Below, one piece after another: positions 39,576 to 48,322 of a stretch of DNA of 64,000 nucleotides. The notes beneath the pieces were generated by a model. It was not told where the DNA came from and searched no databases. It saw only the letters and a program-made list of their open reading frames with translations. The stretch covers positions 235,134 through 299,133 of the forward strand of contig NZ_LZQD01000004.1 in the NCBI RefSeq assembly GCF_001858025.1, written 5' to 3'. The position numbers were made by a program, and so were the translations under genes. Position 1 is the stretch's first letter, and every line of letters starts with the position of its first letter. Origin of the DNA: Trichormus sp. NMC-1. GTDB taxonomy: Bacteria; Cyanobacteriota; Cyanobacteriia; Cyanobacteriales; Nostocaceae.

Positions 39576-40208
39576 TTATGAATTAATAATATCATTCTGC
39601 CAATCTCGTTGTATCTCAATCCCGTCAAGCAAAGAAAGAATTGATGTACCACGAGCATAAGATTTTCCTTCTTGCTCAAATATTTCGATTACAATCCCTA
39701 CAACACCTCCTCCTTGTCCAAAGAGAGGACCTCCAGAGTGACCCTGTTCAATATCAGAAGGGAATATAATTATCTCTTCCTCAGAATTTATTCGAGAACG
39801 ATGCTCAATCTCCCAAGTTTCAACACAATTGACAACAATTTGGAATAATCTCTCATCTTTTTGACTACATGAAGGCTTATAACCAGCGGAAATAAGCCCT
39901 TGTTGTCCAGTAAAACGAATGTATGCTGGAAATAAAGGTATTTTACATAGACCTGGATCAAGTAGTCGAAGAATCGCTATGTCAATTTCAGGATGCCAAG
40001 CGTAGACTTCAGCACTACGAGAAAGACCATCTGTAAATACAACTTTCAGATTTCGCCTTGGTACTCCATCCACTAAAACAACGTGTTTTGCAGTTGCTAT
40101 CCAATCAGGACGAAGAAAGCAGAATCCAGTACCAATGGGATGCTCTACATTAGAATCTCGAATTAATTGAATAGCATATTGATTAATATCAAATGATAAA
40201 TGAGACAT
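39576..40208 (-). CDS. Trypsin-like serine protease, cytoplasmic
   Basis: This 210-residue S1-fold protease has no signal peptide and no PDZ domain. The triad is readable: H42 in IATAKHVVLV, D76 in PEIDIAILRL, S158 in EQGHSGGPLFG. GTGF before the His block is typical. The short stand-alone form is the kind seen in cyanobacterial predicted conflict or signalling cassettes, rather than the exported HtrA/Deg type. It is followed 82 bp upstream in coordinate (same strand, upstream in transcription) by a glycine-zipper gene that is frameshifted. Its substrate is unknown. Confidence 0.85.
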   Translation of the reverse strand: MSHLSFDINQYAIQLIRDSNVEHPIGTGFCFLRPDWIATAKHVVLVDGVPRRNLKVVFTDGLSRSAEVYAWHPEIDIAILRLLDPGLCKIPLFPAYIRFTGQQGLISAGYKPSCSQKDERLFQIVVNCVETWEIEHRSRINSEEEIIIFPSDIEQGHSGGPLFGQGGGVVGIVIEIFEQEGKSYARGTSILSLLDGIEIQRDWQNDIINS

Positions 40209-40290
40209 TTTTTCCTAAATAATTACATAGTTTAACAAATTCTATTTACTCCAATGCAGCCAAATACTACATTGGAGAAATAGATAAATA

Positions 40291-40759
40291 CTATTCTTTA
40301 CCGCCGCCAAAAAGTTTGTAGATTCCGTATCCAATAGCACCAGCAACAGCAACAGGCGCAGCAGCAACTATAGCAGTACCAGCAATTGCACCTCCACCAA
40401 CAAGACCACCGATACCTGCAAGGGTACTCATAATTGCAGCACCAGAAGCACCAGCCGCTACTGTTACAGCACCAGCACCAGCTACACCAGCAACAGCCCC
40501 AATATTTGTAGCGGTTCTTGCAGCAGAACGAGCATCACGTTCTTCTTGACACAAATCTGGTTGATCTTTAAACAGAGTTTCATTCATAATTTTTGCACCA
40601 GCATAAGCAGGACCAGCAGCTAATACCGCAGGAGCGGCGGCCATTACCAGTTTCCGCAACAGCTTTTACTGTTTTAAAATCTTTAACACCCAAACCCTCT
40701 TCTACACCTTTTTCAATAACCTTGTCTACGACTTTATCTGTAACATCTTCCCAACTCAT
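40291..40759 (-). pseudogene. Glycine-zipper hydrophobic protein gene, frameshifted (copy A)
   Basis: Reading from ATG 40759 gives MSWEDVTDKVVDKVIEKGVE, then GLGVKDFKTVKAVAETG. At about 40644 one extra base (GGTAATGG where copy B has GGTATGG) moves the frame to one encoding MAAAPAVLAAGPAYAGAKIM, NETLFKDQPD and a Gly/Ala-rich double hydrophobic segment ending YKLFGGGKE at 40291. Joining the frames gives a natural protein of about 155 residues. As it stands, the second part could be made only from an internal TTG or ATG. The glycine-zipper segments suggest membrane insertion. Function unknown. Confidence 0.7.
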
Positions 40760-41026
40760 AAACTTATTGCTCCTAATAGAAATCCAATATTATTAATATT
40801 AAAACATCATTGTCACTACTTTGTGTATCAGTATCACTACTGATTTAATTTTGCTAGGTTTTAATTATATATGCAGGATTATCCGTATAAAAACGGATGC
40901 TGACATTATAGGTTGTTTGTTGAATGATTAAATTTTAATTGTCTGAATCAGGATATCCAGGATTTTAGGATTTACAGGATTGTGATTTGTAAGTTGTTGG
41001 TGGGATGCTGAAATTGTAATTGTCTG
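40646..41026. repeat. 381-bp direct duplication, copy A
   Basis: Positions 40646-41026 read the same as 41203-41583 (constant offset 557) wherever I compared them. The unit contains the first 38 codons of the glycine-zipper gene, its promoter region and one copy of the CTGAATCAGG repeat. Confidence 0.9.
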
Positions 41027-41040
41027 TGAATATTTGAATA

Positions 41041-41316
41041 TTATAAAATACAGTTACACCAACACTCAACAAATAAGTTCAATTTCACGTACACTTTCCT
41101 ACCAACACTACCAGCCGCAGCTAAACCTGAAGTGATTCCTGCGCCTGAAGTTGCAGCAACAGTTAACCCTGTAGCCGCACTGACAGCAGCACCAGCAGCC
41201 ATACCAGTTTCCGCAACAGCTTTTACTGTTTTAAAATCTTTAACACCCAAACCCTCTTCTACACCTTTTTCAATAACCTTGTCTACGACTTTATCTGTAA
41301 CATCTTCCCAACTCAT
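41041..41316 (-). CDS. Truncated paralogue of the glycine-zipper protein with foreign tail (copy B)
   Basis: This 91-codon frame starts with the same 38 residues as copy A (MSWEDVTDKV to VAETG), continues in frame into a Gly/Ala-rich segment (AAGAAVSAATGLTVAATSGA), and then at VGRK runs into VYVKLNLFVECWCNCIL. That tail is the antisense of an azoreductase gene fragment plus repeat DNA (identical to 43950-44083). The original C-terminus is therefore lost. The start (ATG 41316) and its upstream DNA are intact, so it may still be expressed. Confidence 0.65.
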   Translation of the reverse strand: MSWEDVTDKVVDKVIEKGVEEGLGVKDFKTVKAVAETGMAAGAAVSAATGLTVAATSGAGITSGLAAAGSVGRKVYVKLNLFVECWCNCIL

Positions 41317-41583
41317 AAACTTATTGCTCCTAATAGAAATCCAATATTATTAATATTAAAACATCATTGTCACTACTTTGTGTATCAGTATCACTACTGA
41401 TTTAATTTTGCTAGGTTTTAATTATATATGCAGGATTATCCGTATAAAAACGGATGCTGACATTATAGGTTGTTTGTTGAATGATTAAATTTTAATTGTC
41501 TGAATCAGGATATCCAGGATTTTAGGATTTACAGGATTGTGATTTGTAAGTTGTTGGTGGGATGCTGAAATTGTAATTGTCTG
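41203..41583. repeat. 381-bp direct duplication, copy B
   Basis: Second copy of the unit at 40646-41026. A further 134-bp stretch, 40968-41102, recurs at 43950-44083 with one base change and one base missing, linking this locus to the azoreductase remnant. Confidence 0.9.
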
Positions 41584-41897
41584 AATCAGGATGTCCAGGA
41601 TTTTAGGATGTACAGGATTGTTATTGATGAATTGTCTGTGAATATTGAAAGATGATAAAATACATTTACACCAACAGTCAAGAAGTAACAGCAGATAATT
41701 CAATAATTTAACAGATAATTTATCTTATCAATCATCCCAAAATCTGTACTTCTCATAGACAATAAAACAACTACATCCTGTAAATCCTAAAATCCTGGTT
41801 ATCCTGATTCAGACAAAAAAATATTACAAATCCCCACATCAAATAAACAACAAAATCCTGAAAATCCTTAAATCCTGGACATCCTGATTCAGACAAC

Positions 41898-42299
41898 TTA
41901 AACCTGATATCTAGGATTAAAAACCTTCTTATATTCCAACTTTAACGCCCCAAAATTAATCAATAAGCCCACAGAAAAATTATAAGCCACCAAATAATTT
42001 TTCGCTTGCGCTAAATGGACATCTTCTAAATTAATTATCGCTTTCAACTCCACTACAACCTGATTTTCAACTATAAAATCCGCTCTGCGTGTTCCTACTT
42101 CAATCCCTTCATAATAAATTACTTGTTCTACCTCCCTTCCAAAACCTAAACCTGATTTTTGCAATTCAATTTCCATACATCTTTGATAAATAACCTCCTG
42201 AAAACCATTTCCCAAAGTTCGGTGTATTTTCATTGCACACCCATTAATGATATATGTAATTTCGTCTAATTTCAGATTTTGGGTATTAGGTGTGTTCAT
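41898..42299 (-). CDS. GxxExxY family protein (PD-(D/E)XK-like)
   Basis: This 133-residue protein has the naming motif in GNGFQEVIYQRCMEIEL and the nuclease-fold-like core ADFIVENQVVVELKAI (D...ExK), then HLAQAKNYLVAYNFSVGLLINFG. GxxExxY proteins are small, often horizontally moved, and of uncertain function. Here it is flanked on one side by minus-orientation and on the other by plus-orientation copies of the CTGAATCAGG repeat, suggesting that gene and repeats travel together. Length is normal. Confidence 0.85.
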   Translation of the reverse strand: MNTPNTQNLKLDEITYIINGCAMKIHRTLGNGFQEVIYQRCMEIELQKSGLGFGREVEQVIYYEGIEVGTRRADFIVENQVVVELKAIINLEDVHLAQAKNYLVAYNFSVGLLINFGALKLEYKKVFNPRYQV

Positions 42300-42631
42300 A
42301 GATTCACATGATTGTTATTTGTAAATTGTTGGTGAGATGCTGAAATTGTAATTGTCTGAATCAGGATGTCCAGGATTTTAGGATTTACAGGATTGTTATT
42401 GATGAATTGTCTGTGAAGATTTGAAGATTATAAAATACAGTTACAGTAATAGTAAAGAATTAACAGCGGATAATTTAACTGATAACTTATCTATCATCCC
42501 CAAATCTGTATATTTTATAGACAATCAAACAACCACATCCTGAAAATCCTTATTAAAATCAAGAATTTTTTGACTTTTGACTTTTGACTTTTGACTTCCC
42601 GAAGGGTGTCCTGATTCAGACAAAAAACATC

Positions 42632-43036
42632 TTAATCAAAAATATAAATAACTTTAATACCAACTACTTTGTGCATCGGTTTTGTTTTCTTCTCAGTAGT
42701 AATTAACTCCTCAGCACCAACAGAAAAAGCAGCAGCTACATGAAGTGCATCCATAGCAGCTAATCCATACCGAGAAGCAATTTTATAAGATTCTTGTACA
42801 ATATAAGTTAAATCATTTGCCCAGTAAATAACATCATTAAAAAACTCTTCATAAAATTGATATTCTTCCGTTTGCTGATGATAAACTGCTTTAGGACTTA
42901 CCTCCAACCTAACAAACTCACTAGCAGCAAATACCCGGTGTGAGTCTGATAGTATTTCTAATGCTTTTTCTGCAATTAAACCAGTACCATTGGTTGCACT
43001 CAGTAACACACCCGAATCAATATAAGTTATAATCAT
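42632..43036 (-). CDS. PIN-domain toxin of a type II toxin-antitoxin pair
   Basis: This 134-residue PIN ribonuclease-like protein has acidic residues D7 (YIDSGVLLSA), the Glu in EFVRLEVSPK, the Asp in GLAAMDALHVAAA, and ITTEKK near the end. Its ATG overlaps the antitoxin stop by 4 bp (43033-43036), the usual coupled arrangement. It probably cleaves RNA and is neutralised by the upstream-encoded partner. The pair appears intact, unlike the vapBC pair 450 bp away. Confidence 0.82.
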   Translation of the reverse strand: MIITYIDSGVLLSATNGTGLIAEKALEILSDSHRVFAASEFVRLEVSPKAVYHQQTEEYQFYEEFFNDVIYWANDLTYIVQESYKIASRYGLAAMDALHVAAAFSVGAEELITTEKKTKPMHKVVGIKVIYIFD

Positions 43037-43275
43037 TCTTCTCTACCTTGTATTCCACCTCTACGATCAGCTAATTCTTTTTCTATTTCATCTGCATTTA
43101 ATAAAGGTTTACCAGATGCAACAATTTTAGAGCGAATTTCTCGCAAACGTTCCCCCAAAGGCGGTTTTTTGGTAGTGGTTTTCAATTGCATAAATTCCAC
43201 AAATTTTAAGACTTCCTGTTGTTTATCCTGGGGTAATGATCGCCACTTTGTTAATAATTCTTGTTCTGGAATCAT
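43033..43275 (-). CDS. Antitoxin of the PIN pair (DUF2281-like)
   Basis: This 80-residue protein begins MIPEQELLTKWRSLPQDKQQ, then EVLKFVEFMQLK, a pattern seen in short cyanobacterial DUF2281-type antitoxins. A charged C-terminal half (LNADEIEKELADRRGG) probably wraps the toxin. It is first in the two-gene operon and overlaps the toxin start. It probably represses its own promoter, but no operator was identified. Confidence 0.75.
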   Translation of the reverse strand: MIPEQELLTKWRSLPQDKQQEVLKFVEFMQLKTTTKKPPLGERLREIRSKIVASGKPLLNADEIEKELADRRGGIQGREE

Positions 43276-43488
43276 TGATTTTTACCTAGTTCCGTTAATT
43301 GTCTTAAACCTTATTTTTAATAATAGCAAATCTCACATCCAATTAAACCATGATTTTATACATTTTGAGACAGGTATATTTTGGTGAAAGTTTATCAATA
43401 TTATAACATCTTGTACATCCTTTTTATCCTGATTCAGACAAAATAATGTATAATACACATATTCATACACATAATCCACCTAAATATC

Positions 43489-43701
43489 ATGCGAACCAAT
43501 ATTGAACTTGACGACGGGTTAGTAGAAGAAGCATTTCGTTTAACTAACGTGCGAACCAAAAAAGAATTAATTCATCTAGCATTACAAGAACTAATTCGCG
43601 TTCGTAAAAAACGGAATTTACTTGATTTAAGTGGACAAATTCAATTTACTCCTGACTACGACTATAAAGCATTGCGAGAAAATCGAAATGTTTCTGATTG
43701 A
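43489..43701 (+). CDS. vapB: VapB-type antitoxin
   Basis: This 70-residue protein starts MRTNIELDDGLVEEAFRLTN, then KKELIHLALQELIRVRKKRN: the ribbon-helix-helix antitoxin pattern of VapB, with a toxin-wrapping tail (LSGQIQFTPDYDYKALRENR). It overlaps the vapC remnant by 14 bp. With its toxin truncated, it is an orphan antitoxin that might still neutralise related PIN toxins. Confidence 0.85.
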   Translation: MRTNIELDDGLVEEAFRLTNVRTKKELIHLALQELIRVRKKRNLLDLSGQIQFTPDYDYKALRENRNVSD

Positions 43702-43801
43702 TACTTCCGTTTGGATAAATGTTTTACGCGATAAAACAGGAGTTGCACGTCAAAATCTCCAGACACTTATCAAAGATGAAAATTTTAAGACAAGTTTCTG
43801 A
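43688..43801 (+). pseudogene. vapC: Truncated VapC PIN toxin
   Basis: The frame starts MFLIDTSVWINVLRDKTG, with the first PIN aspartate (D5), but ends after 37 codons at a TGA (43799-43801) following KDENFKTSF. VapC toxins are about 130 residues long, so the remaining acidic residues are missing. No continuation was seen in other frames; unrelated repeat-like DNA follows. Confidence 0.85.
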
Positions 43802-43949
43802 ACATATAAAATCTCAATTAAGTTAGTGCGATAGCAAAGCTATCCGTAGGAATCGCTCATCTTCTAGCTTAGATTAAGGAACGCAACCCAATATAATGAA
43901 AATATCTGATTCATATTTTTTGTTAGAATCAAGATATCCAGGATTACGG

Positions 43950-44083
43950 GATTTACAGGATTGTGATTTGTAGGTTGTTGGTGGGATGCTGAAATTGTAA
44001 TTGTCTGTGAATATTTGAATATTATAAAATACAGTTACACCAACACTCAACAAATAAGTTCAATTTCACGTACACTTTCCTAC
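43950..44083. repeat. 134-bp copy of 40968-41102
   Basis: It differs from 40968-41102 by one substitution (GTAGG for GTAAG) and one missing G. It ends inside the azoreductase fragment at the codons for RTLSY. Confidence 0.85.
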
Positions 44084-44212
44084 GAATTCATTACTTCTTG
44101 GAAAGATACCCATCCTGAAGATACAATAACTTACCGCGATTTAGGTCGGAATCCTGTTCCCCATGTAGACGAGTCATGGATTGCTGCTGCTTTTACACCA
44201 CCCAACTTTTAA
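44054..44212 (+). pseudogene. FMN-dependent azoreductase (AzoR) N-terminal fragment
   Basis: The translated segment SSISRTLSYEFITSWKDTHP, then EDTITYRDLGRNPVPHVDES and WIAAAFTPP, matches the early part of AzoR flavoproteins (E. coli pattern SNQLSDYFVEQW, ITVRDLAANPIP). The true start and first strand (the short segment before SxSR) are replaced by repeat DNA, and the frame stops at NF after about 53 codons, losing the flavin and quinone sites. Confidence 0.8.
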
Positions 44213-44664
44213 AAAAAGTTTCTCAAAAATTTAATCTCCATTTAGAAGATATTACTTTTGTTCATGAGTGCTTGTTTGTAGTTACAAGAGATGAAGGACG
44301 TGAGATTGATTTTATTGAAACTTGGAAGCGTATGGCTGTCTATTGTGAATTAAACAAATTGTATCGCGGAGAAGGAAATTCAATAGGTTTAGCTGCTGCT
44401 AAATCTGGATTAGAAATTAGAACTGACTCTATGGAATATATTTCTTTTTTTAAGGATAAATTAGAATGGCTTAAAATTAGCAAGGGTGAAGCTAATATGC
44501 AAGAAAAATCTGTTTATTTTAATAGACAAAAAGAGTTAGAATATCCCCAAATATCTTTTTTTGAGAGGGTAAGAAATAAAATCATCAAAACTATTATGTA
44601 TTTATATCTTTTAGTTAAATTAAAAATTTATTCTCTCACAGATATTAGATTTTTTTACGGATAA
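44176..44664 (+). CDS. Unrecognised ORF, possibly a gene fragment
   Basis: This 162-codon frame's first 10 or so codons overlap the azoreductase remnant in another frame, so the real homology probably starts near 44205 (LLKKVSQKFNLHLEDITFVH). The middle looks like genuine protein (VTRDEGREIDFIETWKRM, GLAAAKSGLEIRTDSMEYIS). The last third is AT-rich with a hydrophobic segment (TIMYLYLLVKLKIYS). I do not recognise it. It could be the 3' part of a gene joined here by the same rearrangements that broke azoR. Confidence 0.4.
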   Translation: MDCCCFYTTQLLKKVSQKFNLHLEDITFVHECLFVVTRDEGREIDFIETWKRMAVYCELNKLYRGEGNSIGLAAAKSGLEIRTDSMEYISFFKDKLEWLKISKGEANMQEKSVYFNRQKELEYPQISFFERVRNKIIKTIMYLYLLVKLKIYSLTDIRFFYG

Positions 44665-44692
44665 TCTTTGCTGATGGCAGATTTAATAATTT

Positions 44693-45580
44693 TTATTTGT
44701 TAGAGGTATTGGATTTTGATAAAACATCTAATTCCTCTCTTACAGATAATGGTTGATAACCTAAAGCAAAGGCTTTTGAACTATCCAAGGAAACATCTTT
44801 TGGCCTTGGTGCTGCCATTTTTACATCTGCTTGCAAACATGATTTTAATTTATCACTAGGAAGTTGCAAGACTTCCACTAATATTTTACCAAAGTCATAA
44901 CGGGAAATTCTTTCTTTCCCACCTAAATGAATTATGCCGTTAACTTTTGCTAATGCTAACAATAACCCTTTTGCGGCTGTGTTTGCACTAACTGGTGTCC
45001 GAAATTCATCTATAAATAAACTCAGTTCTTTTCCATCTTGCAATATTTGCATAAATTGCTGAATAAAGCTTTTCGCTGTTGGTGTTTCTCTCCCAAACAT
45101 TAATGGCATTCTGCAAATTGCTGATTGGGGATATAATTTTAATATACCGACTTCTGCTTTAACTTTTTGTTCACCATAAATATTGACAGGTGAGACTTTA
45201 TCTATTTCTGTATAAGGTGCTTTTAAACCATCAAAAACTAAGTCAGTGGAGGTAAAAGCTAAAGGTAAAGAATTGTCAGCACAAAGTCCCGCAATATGAC
45301 AAGATGTTGTCACGTTTATTGTATAAGATTCCTGGGGATGAAGTTGACAGTAATTCGGTTGAGATTGTGCGGCTGTGTGAATTACTGCATCTGGTTTGAT
45401 ATCATTAAATATACCCTTTAATTCCTGAAAGTCGGTTAAATCAACTTTGACGATTTTGATATCAGGTATTGCTAAAAAATGGGTATGATATGTGCCGTAA
45501 ACTTCCCATTCTTGTTGTGCTAATTGGCAAAGATGCCACCCAAGAAAACCACTAACACCAGTAATTAGGAGTTTTTGCAT
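44693..45580 (-). CDS. NAD(P)-dependent sugar-nucleotide reductase, RmlD-like
   Basis: This 295-residue extended short-chain dehydrogenase has a TGVSGFLGWHLCQLAQQ nucleotide motif, VDLTDF, DAVIHTAAQSQPNYC, the Ser in AFTSTDLVFDG and the catalytic YxxxK as YGEQKVKAE. It most resembles dTDP-4-dehydrorhamnose reductase (RmlD) by the TDLVFDG, PYTE and RMPLMFG segments. No rhamnose pathway neighbours are present, so the substrate is uncertain. Confidence 0.82.
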   Translation of the reverse strand: MQKLLITGVSGFLGWHLCQLAQQEWEVYGTYHTHFLAIPDIKIVKVDLTDFQELKGIFNDIKPDAVIHTAAQSQPNYCQLHPQESYTINVTTSCHIAGLCADNSLPLAFTSTDLVFDGLKAPYTEIDKVSPVNIYGEQKVKAEVGILKLYPQSAICRMPLMFGRETPTAKSFIQQFMQILQDGKELSLFIDEFRTPVSANTAAKGLLLALAKVNGIIHLGGKERISRYDFGKILVEVLQLPSDKLKSCLQADVKMAAPRPKDVSLDSSKAFALGYQPLSVREELDVLSKSNTSNK

Positions 45581-45645
45581 ATTTCCTCACCAAACTGATC
45601 ATCTAGTTTTTGGTTATGCAGATGCTTTTGATAACCAATCATAAT

Positions 45646-46389
45646 CTATTGGATTAATTCCTGAAAGCGTTTGTCATTCCGTACTTTATCAAAATCAGCA
45701 TCGGTTTTCGCTAGGTTTTGATATTTCTCTGGTACTAGTTGAATGGCTTTTTCTAGGTTTTCCAGTGCTAATTCGACATTATCTTGTAAGGCATAATTAC
45801 AAGCTTTGTTATAATATGCTTGATGGGAATTTGGCTTAATACTAATTGCTTGATTGTAAGAAGCTAAAGCTTCCTTGTAGCGTTGCAATTTTGTGAGGGC
45901 AATTCCTCGATTAATCCAAGCTTCAGATTTGTCAGCGTGAATAGCGATCGCTTCATTATAAGCTGTAACTGCTTCTTCGTAACGGCGCAAAGCTGTTAAA
46001 GCATTTCCCCGATTATACCAAGCTTCATCTTTATTTGGTCGGAGAGCGATCGCTTTATCATAAGATTCTATAGCTTCTTCATAACGATGCAAAGCTGTTA
46101 ACGCATTTCCCCTGTTAACCCATGTTTCTTCGCTGTCGGTTTTCAGAGCGATCGCTTGATTATAGAACGTCAAAGCCTCTTTGTAGCGATTAGTATCTAA
46201 AAAACTATTGCCTTGTTTTAACAAATTCTCTGCTTTTTGGCTATCCTGTACTTCTGTTAACAATTGATTGACATTTCTTTCTTGTACAAATTGCTTGGTA
46301 TTTTCTGCTGATGAAATTGCCAAATCACCACAACCAATTGTCAAAAAACTCATAAATCCACAGGCAATTAAGCCTCGCCAAACAACCAT
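45646..46389 (-). CDS. TPR lipoprotein
   Basis: This 247-residue protein starts MVVWRGLIACGFMSFLTIGC, where LTIGC is a lipobox, so it should be anchored to a membrane by a lipidated cysteine at residue 20. Five or more TPRs follow (ALTFYNQAIALKTDSEETWV, NRGNALTALHRYEEAIESYD and closely similar units). ATG 46389 is preceded by AGGTG at good spacing; the TTG at 46404 is less likely. Function: protein-interaction scaffold, partner unknown. Confidence 0.85.
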   Translation of the reverse strand: MVVWRGLIACGFMSFLTIGCGDLAISSAENTKQFVQERNVNQLLTEVQDSQKAENLLKQGNSFLDTNRYKEALTFYNQAIALKTDSEETWVNRGNALTALHRYEEAIESYDKAIALRPNKDEAWYNRGNALTALRRYEEAVTAYNEAIAIHADKSEAWINRGIALTKLQRYKEALASYNQAISIKPNSHQAYYNKACNYALQDNVELALENLEKAIQLVPEKYQNLAKTDADFDKVRNDKRFQELIQ

Positions 46390-47799
<1,410 letters not shown>

Positions 47800-48322
47800 A
47801 AAATTCTTTTTTTGGTTTTCTCAAAATCAATTGATACCGCAAAACCTCAATCCCAAGAACCTCTCCCTAACCTTCTCCTAAAAGGAGAGGGAAAAGGAAA
47901 AACGAAAATCAAAGTCTCTTTCTTTGTAGGAGAGAGATTTAGAGAGAGGTTGTTTAGATACAGCAGAATTCAGGAGTCAGGAGTCAGGAGTCAGGAGTAA
48001 AACTGCCTTGGTGTCTAGGTTTCAATTTTGATTCTGTACCTCATTGATCTGCAATCTGCTGTAAGTTGAAAAGTAAGTAAAACACACACATTACCCATAG
48101 CACCCTGAGATTTAAGATAATTTCAGGGTGCTACGCTGTTATAGCGGTATGCATTTGAATGAAATACATCATAGCCCCCTCATCGCAAGCGGGGAGGGGG
48201 TTGGGGGTGGGGTTAAAAGTATCTCACTCAACCGAGAACCGCTGTAAAATTGCTCAAAATTTTTTTTTAAAAGAGTAGATTTGTTAACCTTGGTTAGAAA
48301 AAAGTATGAGAAAATAGAAAGC
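47800..48322. other. Repeat-rich intergenic region after por
   Basis: This region has no gene. It contains CCTCTCC/GGAGAG-type short inverted repeats around 47860-47950, an AGGAGTC array (47972-47999), a segment (about 48000-48065) resembling 10640-10700 by the shared CAATCTGCTGTAA end, and an AGCGGTATG repeat (48141-48247). Confidence 0.6.
48141..48247. repeat. AGCGGTATG dispersed repeat, copy 2
   Basis: This copy shows the family's ends best: ATAGCGGT at 48141 and ACCGCTGTA at the right end (about 48238-48247) are inverted repeats, so the unit is MITE-like. Confidence 0.8.

Larger units (their letters stand above)
40939..43963. repeat. Cluster of about nine CTGAATCAGGAT dispersed repeats
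   Basis: A unit of about 44 bp (TTGTCTGAATCAGGATATCC followed by AGGATTTTAGGATTTACAGG) occurs in plus orientation at 40939-40982, 41496-41539, 41577-41620, 42352-42395 and, degenerate, 43923-43963. It occurs in minus orientation at 41774-41814, 41853-41895, 42535-42622 (split by heptamer TTTTGAC x4 at 42568-42595) and 43407-43441. The minus and plus copies bracket the GxxExxY gene like terminal inverted repeats. Confidence 0.85.

Noticed and set aside
40939-43963. Possible CRISPR array
   Set aside because: The repeats are unevenly spaced, occur in both orientations, vary in sequence, flank genes and have no cas genes nearby.
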